Positions 8,108-18,224 of a stretch of DNA of 64,000 bases are shown here, piece by piece. The stretch covers positions 1-64,000 of the forward strand of contig CALWGF010000002.1 in the NCBI GenBank assembly GCA_944379995.1, read 5' to 3'. The stretch is from an uncultured Clostridia bacterium (lineage in GTDB: Bacteria; Bacillota; Clostridia; Lachnospirales; Anaerotignaceae). Position 1 is the first letter of the stretch; the number at the start of each line of letters is the position of its first letter. The notes beneath the pieces were generated by a model that saw only the letters and a list, made by a program, of their open reading frames with translations, was not told the origin of the DNA and searched no databases. The position numbers and the translations under genes are program-made.

Positions 8108-9739
8108 ATGTCCAAATACAATTTTGAAGATAATGAGGACGAGTATGGCAAAACACGAAGACTTGATTCCATAAATGAAGAAATCAAAAAGTATCATGGA
8201 AATGAAAATAACAGTTATAATATAAAAACTGATAATAGTGATATAGAAAAAAAATTAGGAGATAAAAATAGTTATCTTAATTCTATAAATTCTGAAAAAA
8301 TACCAAATAGAGAAAATAAAATTGAAACATTTGATGATAGTACAATAGTTTTGAATAATAATATAACAAATCAGAATAGAAATCAAAAATATTCTGATAT
8401 TGATGAAACTGTTGTTTTAGATAAAGACTTTTTAAATAATACTAAAAAAATAGAAAACAAAAAAACAGAAAATAAAAATATAGAAAATAAAAAAAGAGGA
8501 CAATATAAGCTATTTATGAGTATTGCAATAGGTATAGGTATTATAGTTTTTATTGCAGTATTTGTACTTACTTTTATGTCTACAAATAAAAGTCAAAATA
8601 ATTCAGATGATAAAGTTGTAAATAATACAAATACTGAAAATATAGTTTCAACTGAAAATAAAAATACAGCAAATATTGTTGAAAGTATAGAAAATTCAAG
8701 AATTGTAATTAAAGATATAAGTACTGGAAGTAGTTCTTCAATAAAGCCTGATAGTGATACTGAAATATTTGATAAAAATGGTAAAAAATCATCATTAAAT
8801 AATATTTTAGTAGGAGATATAATAAGTGTTGAGCTTGATGAAAATAAAGAAAAAGTTTTGAAAATAACATATCCTGATAAATATTTTTATATTGGTGATA
8901 AAAATAAATCTGATTTATATTCTTTAGAAGTTTCTGAAAATAAGGATAAAATAGTATGTGATAATAAAACATATAAAATTTCAGAGTATACAGACATTAT
9001 TTATAAAGACCAACATAAATCAATATCAGATTTAACAGAAGTTGATAAGGTTATACTTAAAGGATATGATGATACCGTTTATTATATTGAGATATTAGAG
9101 TTTCATGGAAATATAAATATAAAAAATGCTGATAAATTGGAAAATGGAAATATAAAAATAGATGATAATGAAAAAATAAGTATTTCTGATAATAGTGTAA
9201 TACCTGTAACAGAAGGTTCTCATAAAATATTAATTACAGGTAGTAATATAAATGATTATTCTGCTGAAATATTTATTGTTTCCGAAGAAAGTTTTGATAT
9301 TGACCTTGGAGATTTACAAGGAAAAAAATGCGTTTTAATTATAAAAGCAAATGTTAATGACTATAAATTATATATTAATGATGTAGAGGTTTATGATACA
9401 TCAAGTCCTCAAGTTATTGATGAAGGGCAATATACAATAAGAATTGAAAAAGAAGGATATGAACCTTTTAATCAAACACTAAATCTTAGTGGAAGTTCTT
9501 ATGAGCTCAAAGCAGAGCTTAAAGAATTAGCTGTTGAAAAAGTTTCTTTTGTTATAACAACATATCCTGCTGGTGCTGATATATATATTGATAATGAATA
9601 TATAGGTAAAAGTCCTATTAATACCAATTTATCTGAAGGTGATTATAAATTTGTAGCTAAACTTTCTGGGTATAGTGATATTGATAGAAATATAAGTATT
9701 GATAATAATACACAGAGTATTGATTTTAGTTTTCAATAA
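8108..9739 (+). CDS. Single-pass membrane protein with C-terminal PEGA domains
   Basis: The protein has 543 residues. A polar, Asn/Lys-rich cytoplasmic region (1-134) is followed by one membrane helix (about 135-158), then a long outside region. Its end holds two PEGA-type repeats: YKLYINDVEVYDT...YTIRIEKEGYEPF and, more clearly, ITTYPAGADIYIDNEYIGKSP with DYKFVAKLSGYSD. PEGA domains often bind cell-surface glycans or proteins. The cytoplasmic part carries three T-x-x-L motifs after acidic or polar residues: KTRRLD near 16, STIVLN at 79-82 and ETVVLD at 101-104. They could be phospho-threonine sites. The ATG at 8108 follows AAGGAG; an upstream in-frame start lacks an RBS. Function unknown. 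Confidence 0.7.
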   Translation: MSKYNFEDNEDEYGKTRRLDSINEEIKKYHGNENNSYNIKTDNSDIEKKLGDKNSYLNSINSEKIPNRENKIETFDDSTIVLNNNITNQNRNQKYSDIDETVVLDKDFLNNTKKIENKKTENKNIENKKRGQYKLFMSIAIGIGIIVFIAVFVLTFMSTNKSQNNSDDKVVNNTNTENIVSTENKNTANIVESIENSRIVIKDISTGSSSSIKPDSDTEIFDKNGKKSSLNNILVGDIISVELDENKEKVLKITYPDKYFYIGDKNKSDLYSLEVSENKDKIVCDNKTYKISEYTDIIYKDQHKSISDLTEVDKVILKGYDDTVYYIEILEFHGNINIKNADKLENGNIKIDDNEKISISDNSVIPVTEGSHKILITGSNINDYSAEIFIVSEESFDIDLGDLQGKKCVLIIKANVNDYKLYINDVEVYDTSSPQVIDEGQYTIRIEKEGYEPFNQTLNLSGSSYELKAELKELAVEKVSFVITTYPAGADIYIDNEYIGKSPINTNLSEGDYKFVAKLSGYSDIDRNISIDNNTQSIDFSFQ

Positions 9740-9811
9740 TATTATTAATAACGGGTATTTTGCGTTTAAAAAACGTATTTGCTATAAATTACAAGAGAGG
9801 GGATTTTTAAA

Positions 9812-11545
9812 ATGGATTACAGAGAAAAGTACAATCAATGGGTTAATGATGAGTATTTTGATGAGGCTACACGTAGCGAGCTTAAAGCTATTGCTGACGA
9901 TGACAAAGAAATTCAAGAAAGATTTTATAAAGAGCTTGATTTTGGAACAGGCGGACTTCGTGGAATAATGGGTGCTGGTACAAACCGTATGAACAAATAT
10001 ACAGTAGGTAAAGCTACACAAGGTCTTGCAAATTATATTAAAAAACAAGGCGAAGAAGCAATTAAAAAAGGTGTTGCTCTTGCTTATGACTCAAGAAATA
10101 TGTCAAAAGAATTTGCCGAAACAGCAGGTCTTGTTATGGCAGGTAATGGAATTAAAGCATATATATATGATGCATTAAGACCTACACCAATGCTTTCATT
10201 TGCTGTAAGATATCTTGGTTGTACAGCAGGTATTGTTGTAACAGCAAGTCATAATCCACCTGAATATAATGGATATAAAGTATATTGGTCAGACGGCGGA
10301 CAGGTTCCTTATCCAAGAGATGAAGAAATTATAACAGAAGTAAATGCTGTTGAAAATTATGCCGATATTAAATTTATGGATAAAGAAGAAGCTGTTAAAG
10401 CAGGTCTTTTCAATATTATGGATAAATCAGTTGATGATGAATTTATTAAAAATGTAAAAGCTCAATCAATTAATCCAGATATAATAAAATCAGTTGCCGA
10501 TGATTTTAAAATTGTTTATACACCTATTCATGGCTCAGGTAATATTCCTGTAAGACGTGCTTTAAGTGAAATAGGATTTAAAAATGTATTTGTTGTAAAA
10601 GAACAAGAACTTCCAGACGGAAACTTTACAACAGTAGGATACCCTAATCCTGAAGACCCTAAAGTATTTAATCTTGCAATAGAACTTGCAAAGAAAGAAA
10701 ATGCAGATGTTATTGTTGGAACAGACCCAGACTGTGACCGTGTTGGTGTTGTTGTTAAAAATAATGAAGGAGAATATGTTGTTCTTACAGGTAATATGAC
10801 AGGTGCTCTCCTTACAGAATATATTCTTTCACAGAAAAAAGCTAATGGAACACTTCCAGAAAATGGTGCTGTTATAAAAACTATTGTTACAACAGAAATG
10901 ATTAGACCAATGTGTGAAGAATATGGAATGAAAATGTTTGATGTTCTTACAGGCTTCAAATATATTGGTGAAAAAATAAAACAGTTTGAAGAAACTGGTG
11001 ATTATACATATGTATTTGGTTTTGAAGAAAGCTATGGTTGTCTTGCAGGTACATATGCAAGAGATAAAGATGCTGTTGTTGCAACAATGCTTATTTGTGA
11101 AATGGCTGCATATTATAAAACAAAAGGTCTTACATTATATGAAGGTCTTGTTGAAGTATACAAAAAATACGGTTTCTTTAAAGAAGGTATAAAATCTCTT
11201 ACACTTAAAGGCATTGAAGGTGTTGAAAGAATTAAATATATTATGGACACATTAAGAAATAATACACCTTCTGAATTTGCTGGAATTAAAGTTGAATGGG
11301 CAAGAGATTACAAAACGAAAGAATTTAAAAATGTTTTAACAGGAGAAACAGAAGAAGATACACTTCCTCTTTCAAATGTTCTCCACTACACACTTGTAGA
11401 TGGAACTTGGATTTGTGTAAGACCATCAGGTACAGAACCAAAACTTAAATTCTATTATGGTGTAAAAGCTGATAGTATTGAAGCAGCAGAAGAAAAAGTA
11501 AAAGCTCTTGATGCTGATATGGATTTAAAACTTGAAAAAATGTAA
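9812..11545 (+). CDS. pgcA: Phosphoglucomutase / phosphomannomutase (alpha-phosphohexomutase)
   Basis: This cytoplasmic enzyme interconverts hexose 1- and 6-phosphates, feeding UDP-glucose and cell-envelope glycan synthesis. The 577-residue length is typical of the PgcA type. The catalytic phosphoserine loop TASHNPPEYNG, the Mg-binding loop GTDPDCDR, the sugar-binding loop GFEESYG and the phosphate loop RPSGTEPKLKFY appear in the expected order. The RBS GAGAGGGG precedes the ATG. The gene stands between a PEGA-domain membrane protein and a terminator, so it is probably monocistronic. I prefer phosphoglucomutase; substrate choice is not certain from sequence. Confidence 0.92.
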   Translation: MDYREKYNQWVNDEYFDEATRSELKAIADDDKEIQERFYKELDFGTGGLRGIMGAGTNRMNKYTVGKATQGLANYIKKQGEEAIKKGVALAYDSRNMSKEFAETAGLVMAGNGIKAYIYDALRPTPMLSFAVRYLGCTAGIVVTASHNPPEYNGYKVYWSDGGQVPYPRDEEIITEVNAVENYADIKFMDKEEAVKAGLFNIMDKSVDDEFIKNVKAQSINPDIIKSVADDFKIVYTPIHGSGNIPVRRALSEIGFKNVFVVKEQELPDGNFTTVGYPNPEDPKVFNLAIELAKKENADVIVGTDPDCDRVGVVVKNNEGEYVVLTGNMTGALLTEYILSQKKANGTLPENGAVIKTIVTTEMIRPMCEEYGMKMFDVLTGFKYIGEKIKQFEETGDYTYVFGFEESYGCLAGTYARDKDAVVATMLICEMAAYYKTKGLTLYEGLVEVYKKYGFFKEGIKSLTLKGIEGVERIKYIMDTLRNNTPSEFAGIKVEWARDYKTKEFKNVLTGETEEDTLPLSNVLHYTLVDGTWICVRPSGTEPKLKFYYGVKADSIEAAEEKVKALDADMDLKLEKM

Positions 11546-11550
11546 TTATA

Positions 11551-11582
11551 AAAAAACTCCATTTTTAAATGGAGTTTTTTTA
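11551..11582. terminator. Terminator after the phosphoglucomutase gene
   Basis: AAAACTCCAT pairs with ATGGAGTTTT and is followed by a T run. The A run on the other side lets it also serve the convergent minus-strand gene. Confidence 0.85.
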
Positions 11583-11584
11583 TT

Positions 11585-12070
11585 TTATATATAATTTAAT
11601 ATTATGCTGTATTCTGAACATAATTTTTCTGTACTATATCTGAAGTTTGCAGGACTTGTAGAAGGTAAAAGTATTGCTTCTATTTTTGTATCATTAAAAC
11701 AATATTTATTATAAAGTTGAAATGCTTTAGTACCTGTTGTGAATATATATTTTATTTGTGATTGATTTATAATTTTATTCAAATTATTTGGAACAGGATT
11801 TTTTATTGTATTATCAGAAGCCCCTTCTATATCACAAGAATAAAGTACGTCCCATATAGCTATATTATATTTTTTTGCAATACTTATTTTATCTTCATTT
11901 GTACTTGGAAAAGGTTCTTTTAATATTTGTGATAAAACTTTCCAAAAGCGATTTTGAGGATTGCCATAAAATATAGAATTTTCTCTTGATTTTGGTGATG
12001 GTATTGTTCCTAGTATAAGTATTTTTGAGTTTTCTGTATATATTGGGGGTATTTTGTGTATTACTTTCAT
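11585..12070 (-). CDS. UDG-superfamily DNA glycosylase (deoxyinosine/uracil type)
   Basis: This 161-residue uracil-DNA-glycosylase-superfamily protein starts with the family pattern IPPIY...SKILILGTIPSPKSR (about 6-28). It is followed by FYGNPQNRFWKVLS, typical of the group annotated as DNA-deoxyinosine glycosylase (UDG family 6). A C-terminal LLPSTSPANFRYS matches the substrate-binding loop. It would remove deaminated bases in base excision repair. I use the ATG at 12070 because homologues begin just there; the upstream GAAAGGA is rather far (about 17 bases). A longer start at 12130 would run into the terminator hairpin. Confidence 0.78.
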   Translation of the reverse strand: MKVIHKIPPIYTENSKILILGTIPSPKSRENSIFYGNPQNRFWKVLSQILKEPFPSTNEDKISIAKKYNIAIWDVLYSCDIEGASDNTIKNPVPNNLNKIINQSQIKYIFTTGTKAFQLYNKYCFNDTKIEAILLPSTSPANFRYSTEKLCSEYSIILNYI

Positions 12071-12102
12071 AAATAATAAATTAAATTCCTTTCTTTTAAA
12101 TA

Positions 12103-12137
12103 AAAAATATGTACCATAGAAATGGTACATATTTTAT
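12103..12137 (-). terminator. Terminator of the AGCS symporter gene
   Basis: The stem AAATATGTACCA / TGGTACATATTT has loop TAGAAA. On the minus strand the T-rich tail lies just after the symporter stop, and the hairpin separates it from the glycosylase gene. Confidence 0.8.
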
Positions 12138-12143
12138 TATATA

Positions 12144-13493
12144 TTATTCATTATCGTCATGTTCTTTTGAAAGTTTTACTACAATACCACTAAGGGCAAG
12201 TAAACCAAAAAGGTTAGGTATAACCATAAGACCATTAAACATATCTGAAAGACTCCATACAAGGTCAACTTTAAGTTTAGAACCTATTATTATAAATACT
12301 ACAACTAATGCTGCATATATCTTTACAGCACCTTTTCCGAAAAGGTATCTTACATTTATTTCACCAAAGAAATACCAACCAATGATTGTTGAAAATGCAA
12401 AGAATAACATACATATTGCTATAAATATATTTCCGAAAGAACCAAATGCAGTATTAAATGCATATTGTGCTAAAGGAGCAGCTGTAAGACCTGTTTGTAC
12501 AGCACCTGTTGAAATAATAACAAGAGCTGTCATTGTAAGTACAACAAATGTATCAATAAATACACCTACAATAGCCACAATACCTTGGTCACAAGGGTGT
12601 TCAACTTTTGCTCTTGCATGTGCATGTGGAGTTGAACCCATACCTGCTTCATTTGAGAAAAGTCCTCTGGCAACACCATAACGAACAGCATCTTTTACTG
12701 TTGCACCTACAACACCACCAGCCATAGCCTGAGGGTCAAAAGCAAGTACAAATATTTGTTTAAATGAATTTCCAAGATTTCCAAAGTTCATTATAAGTAT
12801 TACAATACTTCCTAAAACATAAAGTAATGCCATTATAGGTACGATTTTTTCTGTAACAGTTGCAATTCTACTTGCACCACCAATAAATATAAAACCAGCT
12901 GCAATAGCTACTATAACACCTATTATTACAGGGTTAATATTAAAAGCTGTTTTAAATGACTCACCAATAGAGTTTGACTGAACCATATTACCCATAAATC
13001 CAAGTGCAAGTATTATTGTTATAGAAAAGAAAGTAGCAAGGAATTTACCAAAAGTTCCTTTATATGCTTCTCTTATGTAATAAACAGGTCCACCTGTTAT
13101 TTCGCCATGTACTCTTTGTTTATACTTTTGTGCTAATGTTGCTTCAGAATATATTGTAGCCATACCAAAAAATGCACTTAACCACATCCAAAATATAGCA
13201 CCAGGTCCACCAGCTGCAATAGCACTTGCTGCACCTGCAATATTACCTGTACCAACCTGTGCTGCAACGGCTGTTGTAAGTGATTGGAATGAACTCATAC
13301 CATCTGCTGTTGCTTTTGCACCATGTAAAGAGAAACCTCCAAAAACAGATTTCATACCAGCCTTAAATTTTCTAATTTGTACAAATTTAAGTCTAAATGA
13401 AAAATATATACCTGTACCACACAAAAGTATAATGAGAAGATAATCCCAAAGTATACTATTTACTGATTTTACTATTGACTCTAAGAAGTCCAA
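12144..13493 (-). CDS. Alanine/glycine:cation symporter (AGCS family)
   Basis: This integral membrane carrier would import alanine or glycine with sodium. The 449 residues form about ten or eleven helices, with the AGCS signature around SLTTAVAAQVGTGNIAGAA (near 70-90) and GPGAIFWMWLSAFFGMAT. A later FSNEAGMGSTPHAHA loop is characteristic. The start is placed at the TTG at 13493, eight bases after AGGGG, giving MDFLESIVKSVN. A GTG at 13502 is possible. The frame extends further upstream, but those residues are not family-like. Its neighbours do not narrow the substrate. Confidence 0.9.
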   Translation of the reverse strand: MDFLESIVKSVNSILWDYLLIILLCGTGIYFSFRLKFVQIRKFKAGMKSVFGGFSLHGAKATADGMSSFQSLTTAVAAQVGTGNIAGAASAIAAGGPGAIFWMWLSAFFGMATIYSEATLAQKYKQRVHGEITGGPVYYIREAYKGTFGKFLATFFSITIILALGFMGNMVQSNSIGESFKTAFNINPVIIGVIVAIAAGFIFIGGASRIATVTEKIVPIMALLYVLGSIVILIMNFGNLGNSFKQIFVLAFDPQAMAGGVVGATVKDAVRYGVARGLFSNEAGMGSTPHAHARAKVEHPCDQGIVAIVGVFIDTFVVLTMTALVIISTGAVQTGLTAAPLAQYAFNTAFGSFGNIFIAICMLFFAFSTIIGWYFFGEINVRYLFGKGAVKIYAALVVVFIIIGSKLKVDLVWSLSDMFNGLMVIPNLFGLLALSGIVVKLSKEHDDNE

Positions 13494-13773
13494 AATAAAC
13501 ACCCCTGTTCTTTTTATTAAACAAATCTTCTTTGTTATAAAGACATTTGTCCACCACGTGAAGTAGTATAGCAAAAAACAACAATTATTGCAAGTGTATA
13601 TATTATATAATATACATAAATTTTTAAATTTTATTGCTATTATACTATAATGAAAATTTAAAAAGTTTAATTTTGTGCATAATATAAATAATATGTAAAT
13701 AAATTATACTTTTAATTAGTATTATATATTATAATCAATATATTAAATGCCAATATACAGAGGAGGTATAGTA

Positions 13774-14631
13774 TTGCCTTTTAATAATATAAAAGAAAAT
13801 AAATTTTTGTTTGTTATAAAAGAGTTTATAAAAAGGTATTTTGAACATGGTGTAGGTAAATCTGCTGCTGCTCTTGCATACTATTTTATATTTTCTGTTT
13901 TTCCTTTTTTCATATTTTTAAGTATGTTTTTGGGATATATGGATATAGAAACAGCAACAATTACACAAGGGCTTGGAAGGTTTATTCCTGAAGATGTAAT
14001 AAACATAATAACTGTATTTATACAACATGTAACAAAAGAAAGAAATTCACAAATAATGTTTTTTGGAGCTTTTTTTTCAATATATTTTCCTATGAGAGCA
14101 GTAAATTTTATAATGGAATGTATTAATAGAGCATATGGTATAAAAAAAGGTCATGGTATTATTATACATAATATTATAGTTTTTATATTTACACTTGTAT
14201 TTATAATATCAATATTAGTTGCATTATTACTTTTAATATTAGGTGAAACTGTGCTTACTTTTATTTCACAAACATTTCAATTTTCTAACCCATATATAAA
14301 TACATGGAATATTTTAAGATTTATAATACTTGCTGGACTTTTGTTTTTTATACTTTTTATATTGTATTATATTACACCACCAATAAAATTTCCTAGAAAA
14401 TATGTATTTTTAGGAACAATATTCTCATTATTTTCTTGGCTTATAATATCTATGGGTTTTTCATTTTATGTTGAAAATATGGCACATTACTCTCTTATAT
14501 ATGGTTCAATAGGTGCAATAATAGTACTTCTTATGTGGTTATATTTTAGTTCTTTGACTATAATAATGGGTGCAGAGTTTGCCCATAGCTTAATGACAGC
14601 AGATGAGTATTTTGGCGATTTTCAAGATTAA
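13774..14631 (+). CDS. YihY/BrkB-family membrane protein
   Basis: The protein has 285 residues with about six hydrophobic helices. The family features are visible: KSAAALAYYFIFSVFPFFIF near the N-terminus, the central INRAYG...RGxxxR-like loop and, late, YGSIGAIIVLLMWLYFSS with GAEFAHSL. The family was once thought to include RNase BN, but that was wrong; its function is unknown. I place the start at TTG 13774, behind AGAGGAGG. The longer frame from 13747 would contain the RBS itself. It stands alone with its own terminator. Confidence 0.85.
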   Translation: MPFNNIKENKFLFVIKEFIKRYFEHGVGKSAAALAYYFIFSVFPFFIFLSMFLGYMDIETATITQGLGRFIPEDVINIITVFIQHVTKERNSQIMFFGAFFSIYFPMRAVNFIMECINRAYGIKKGHGIIIHNIIVFIFTLVFIISILVALLLLILGETVLTFISQTFQFSNPYINTWNILRFIILAGLLFFILFILYYITPPIKFPRKYVFLGTIFSLFSWLIISMGFSFYVENMAHYSLIYGSIGAIIVLLMWLYFSSLTIIMGAEFAHSLMTADEYFGDFQD

Positions 14632-14670
14632 TTTGTTAATGTGTTAAATTATATATATATAAATTTTACA

Positions 14671-14711
14671 AATAGCCAGTTTAAATGTATTTTTAAACTG
14701 GTTATTTTTAT
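14671..14711 (+). terminator. Terminator after the YihY-family gene
   Basis: AATAGCCAGTTTAAA pairs with TTTAAACTGGTTATT (one G-T pair) and is followed by a T tract. Confidence 0.75.
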
Positions 14712-14738
14712 AAATAAATTTTATACCATTTTGTTTTG

Positions 14739-14747
14739 TGATATAAT
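14739..14747 (+). promoter_or_regulatory. Extended -10 promoter of the YesN/YesM cassette
   Basis: TG-A-TATAAT with TATAAT at 14742-14747. There is no good -35. The start codon at 14785 lies about 37 bases downstream, with GGAGG between. Confidence 0.5.
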
Positions 14748-14784
14748 ATTTTTATTAAGTAGTAATTAATGGTTGGAGGTAACA

Positions 14785-16401
14785 ATGAGTCTTTATAAAG
14801 TTATAATTGCAGATGATGAAGAAGAATTACGAAATGGTATAATAAGAAAAATAGATTGGTATGGTAATGGTTTTGAAGTTGTAGGTTCAGCTGAAAATGG
14901 TCAAGAAGCATATGATTTATGTAAAAAATATCACCCTGACCTTGTTATTACAGATATAAAAATGCCATTTATGACAGGGCTTGAACTTGGAGAAAAACTT
15001 TATGATACTATGCCACATACAAAGGTTGTTATATTTTCCGGTTTTGATGATTTTGAATATGCCCAAAAAGCCATAAAAATAAATGCTTATGAGTATATAC
15101 TTAAACCAATAGACTCATTAAAACTTACTGAACTTTTAAAGAAAATAAAAGAGCAACTTGATGCTGAATTATTTGAAAAAAGAAATATAGAAGTTCTTCG
15201 TGAAAATTATAAAAGAAGTTTGCCTATACTTCAGCAACAATTTCTTACAAGACTTATAGAAGGAAGAGTTGCAAAAGAAAAGGTAATGGATTTAGCTATA
15301 CAATATGATTTAGAGTTATGGTCAAATTTTTGGGTTGTTTCTGTTGTACATGCAGAATTTAATTCTGATAACAATAATGAAGATGTAATGGCGTTTAAAA
15401 ATGATATGGAACTTGTCCCTTTATCATTACAATCTATTGTAGATGAAAATTTAAAAAATTCTTGTGATTTTAAAAGCTTTTTATATAATGAGGAAGTTGT
15501 TATTATAGGAAAACTTGAAAATGAAAATCAAATAATGGAATTTGTAAATCAAATGAATAAAATATGTCGTACAGCAAAATATTTTATAGGTTTGTCTGTT
15601 TCTGCCGGTGTAGGTGCTGTATGTGACACAATAACAGGAATAAAAACATCATATAATGGTGCAAAAACTGCTTTGGATTATAGAGTTATAATGAGTGATA
15701 AAGCTATATACATAGGGGATATGGAACCTGATTTTTCAAAACAACTTCAATTTGATGAGGAAGAGTCAAGAGCTTTAATGAATGCAATAAAACTTGAAGG
15801 TAGTGAAAGTATAAAGAGTATAGTTCTTGATATAGTTAAAAAATTTAAAGATTCACGTGTACAAAAAAGTCAGTATCAAATATATCTTACAGAACTTCTT
15901 TCAGATTTATTTAAAATTGTAAGAAGTTATAATCTTGACTCAAAAGAGATATTTGGTGACCAATTTAAAGGATATTTCGATATTTCAGATTTTGAGTCAC
16001 TTGAAGAAATGGGAAGTTTTATATTTGAAATATGCTATAAAATTAGTCTTATGATAAAACGTGAACGTATGGACTCAGCAAAACTTTTAGCAGAAAAAAC
16101 AAAGGCTTTTATAAAAGAACATTATATGGAAAGTGATATTTCTGTTGAAAGTCTTTGTAATTATCTACATGTTAGCCCTGCATATTTTTCAACCATATTC
16201 AAAAAAGAAACAGGTGTAAATTTTATAACATATCTAACAGACGTAAGAATGGAAGAGGCAATTAAACTTCTTAATACAACAGATGATAAAACTTATATTA
16301 TTTCTTCTAAAGTTGGTTATACAGAGCCTAATTATTTTAGTTATGTATTTAAAAAGCACTTTGGTGTTTCACCTTCAAAATATAGAAATACCTCAAAATA
16401 A
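14785..16401 (+). CDS. YesN-type response regulator (REC + AraC HTH)
   Basis: The 538 residues start with a receiver domain (about 4-120): acidic pair D10-D11, phospho-acceptor D57 in PDLVITDIKM and the conserved lysine K107 in YILKPID. The middle region (about 160-420) is typical of large YesN regulators. The C-terminus is an AraC/XylS double helix-turn-helix with SVESLCNYLHVSPAYFS, IFKKETG and VGYTEPNYFSYVFKKHFG. It would bind DNA when phosphorylated by the histidine kinase encoded 14 bases downstream. The ATG at 14785 follows GGAGG; the earlier in-frame ATG lacks an RBS. Such pairs usually control carbohydrate uptake genes. Confidence 0.93.
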   Translation: MSLYKVIIADDEEELRNGIIRKIDWYGNGFEVVGSAENGQEAYDLCKKYHPDLVITDIKMPFMTGLELGEKLYDTMPHTKVVIFSGFDDFEYAQKAIKINAYEYILKPIDSLKLTELLKKIKEQLDAELFEKRNIEVLRENYKRSLPILQQQFLTRLIEGRVAKEKVMDLAIQYDLELWSNFWVVSVVHAEFNSDNNNEDVMAFKNDMELVPLSLQSIVDENLKNSCDFKSFLYNEEVVIIGKLENENQIMEFVNQMNKICRTAKYFIGLSVSAGVGAVCDTITGIKTSYNGAKTALDYRVIMSDKAIYIGDMEPDFSKQLQFDEEESRALMNAIKLEGSESIKSIVLDIVKKFKDSRVQKSQYQIYLTELLSDLFKIVRSYNLDSKEIFGDQFKGYFDISDFESLEEMGSFIFEICYKISLMIKRERMDSAKLLAEKTKAFIKEHYMESDISVESLCNYLHVSPAYFSTIFKKETGVNFITYLTDVRMEEAIKLLNTTDDKTYIISSKVGYTEPNYFSYVFKKHFGVSPSKYRNTSK

Positions 16402-16415
16402 CGGAGGAGATTTTG

Positions 16416-18224
16416 TTGAAAAACAGATTTAAAAAATATATTGATAAAATATCTTGTTTTTATCGTGAAAAAAGTATTCAATATATGCTTTCATTATCAT
16501 TTACAATAATTGCAGTTGTAGGTTTTATATTTATTGGAACTTCACTTATAATACGTTTTTCTACTGCAAATAGAAATATAACAGAAGACTATAATAAAAA
16601 AATAATAGACCAAGTAAATTATAATTTAGACTCATACATAAGAAACCTTATGCAGGTTTCAAACTCAATGTATTATAGCGTTATAAAAAATACAGATTTA
16701 TCTGAAAAAAACATTGATGAAGCTATGAATTTACTTTATGAAGCAAACAGAGAACATGTTGTAAGTATTGCTGTATTTAATGAAAATGGAGAACTTATAG
16801 CAGCAACACCTATTTCAAAATTAAAAAAAACAGCAACACCTCAAAATGAAGATTGGTTTATAAATGCAACTAAACAAATAGAAAATTTACATTTTTCAAC
16901 AGCTCATGTACAAAATTTATTTGAAGATATAGATTATAAATATAAATGGGTTGTTTCTTTAAGTAGAGCTGTTGAACTTACAAATAATGGTGAAATAAGT
17001 AGTGGTGTTCTTCTTGTTGATATGAATTTTAGTGGAATAGAACAAATATGTAAAAATGTAAGCCTTGGAGAAACTGGATATATATATCTTGTAGATAGAA
17101 ATGGAGAACTTATATATCACCCAAGACAACAGCTTATATATTCAAATCTTGTTAAAGAAAATAACTTTAAGGTTGCAGAATATGAAGATGGAAACTATAT
17201 TGATGAACTTGATGGTGATAAAAGGCTTATAACAGTAAAAACATTAGGTTATACAGGTTGGAAAATAATAGGGGTAACACCTATTAATGAAACATTTGCT
17301 AATTCTACTCAAATTACTTTGTTTATATTGTTTGTAATATTTCTTGCAATAATACTTCTTGTATTTGCAAATATGTTTATATCAGCCAAAATTGCAAATC
17401 CTATAAAAGCACTTGAAAACTCTGTTAAAGAACTTGAAAATGGCTCTCAAAATGTAGATATAGCAATAGGTGGCTCTCATGAAATACAACACCTTGGAAA
17501 AACTATAAAATCTATGGTAAAACAAATGCATAAACTTATGGGAGATATAGTATACGAACAAGAACTTAAAAGACAAAGGGAGCTTGATGCATTACAAGCA
17601 CAGATAAATCCTCATTTTTTATATAATACATTAGACTCTATTGTTTGGATGGTTGAAAATGAAAGATATAATGAAGCCATAACAATGGTAACATCTCTTG
17701 CAGGATTTTTCAGAATAGGTCTTAATAAGGGTAAAAATATAATAACAATAAAAGACGAACTTAAACATGCTGAAAATTATATTACAATACAGCATATGCG
17801 TTTTAAAGATAAATTTACATTTAAAATAAATGCAGATGAAAATGTTCTTAATTTTGCAACAATAAAGCTTATTATACAGCCTCTTATAGAAAATGCAGTA
17901 TATCATGGTATGGAATTTATGGATGGTGATGGCGAGATTATTGTAAATGCTTATAAAAAAGATAATGAGCTTTATATAGATGTTATAGATAATGGTATGG
18001 GAATACCACCTGAAATTGTAGATAAACTTTTAACACATGAAAGTAGAAGTAAAGGAAAAGGAAGCGGAGTAGGTCTTAAAAATGTACAAGAAAGAATACA
18101 GTTGTATTTTGGAAAAGAGTATGGGCTTAGCATATTAAGTGAACCTGATGAGGGTACACTTATAAGAATACATCTTCCTTGTATAGAAATAAGCCAGATT
18201 TATTCTTCAGAGGTGGTAAAATAA
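16416..18224 (+). CDS. YesM-type sensor histidine kinase
   Basis: The protein has 602 residues. Membrane helices at about 25-47 and 300-322 flank a large outside domain with a dCACHE-like sequence (GETGYIYLVDRNGELIYHP). A HAMP domain (about 322-375), the His_kinase core with H400 in AQINPHFLYNTLDSIVW and a GHKL ATPase with QPLIENAVYHG and GSGVGLKNVQERI follow. Two adjacent TTG codons occur at 16413 and 16416. The second lies seven bases from GGAGGA, so I choose it. The last base of its stop overlaps the next gene's ATG (TAATG), which implies coupled translation with the binding protein downstream. Confidence 0.93.
   Translation: MKNRFKKYIDKISCFYREKSIQYMLSLSFTIIAVVGFIFIGTSLIIRFSTANRNITEDYNKKIIDQVNYNLDSYIRNLMQVSNSMYYSVIKNTDLSEKNIDEAMNLLYEANREHVVSIAVFNENGELIAATPISKLKKTATPQNEDWFINATKQIENLHFSTAHVQNLFEDIDYKYKWVVSLSRAVELTNNGEISSGVLLVDMNFSGIEQICKNVSLGETGYIYLVDRNGELIYHPRQQLIYSNLVKENNFKVAEYEDGNYIDELDGDKRLITVKTLGYTGWKIIGVTPINETFANSTQITLFILFVIFLAIILLVFANMFISAKIANPIKALENSVKELENGSQNVDIAIGGSHEIQHLGKTIKSMVKQMHKLMGDIVYEQELKRQRELDALQAQINPHFLYNTLDSIVWMVENERYNEAITMVTSLAGFFRIGLNKGKNIITIKDELKHAENYITIQHMRFKDKFTFKINADENVLNFATIKLIIQPLIENAVYHGMEFMDGDGEIIVNAYKKDNELYIDVIDNGMGIPPEIVDKLLTHESRSKGKGSGVGLKNVQERIQLYFGKEYGLSILSEPDEGTLIRIHLPCIEISQIYSSEVVK

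Noticed and set aside
12109..12681. Open frame on the plus strand opposite the AGCS symporter
   Set aside because: It lies antisense to a clear AGCS gene, has no RBS and shows no recognisable domain.
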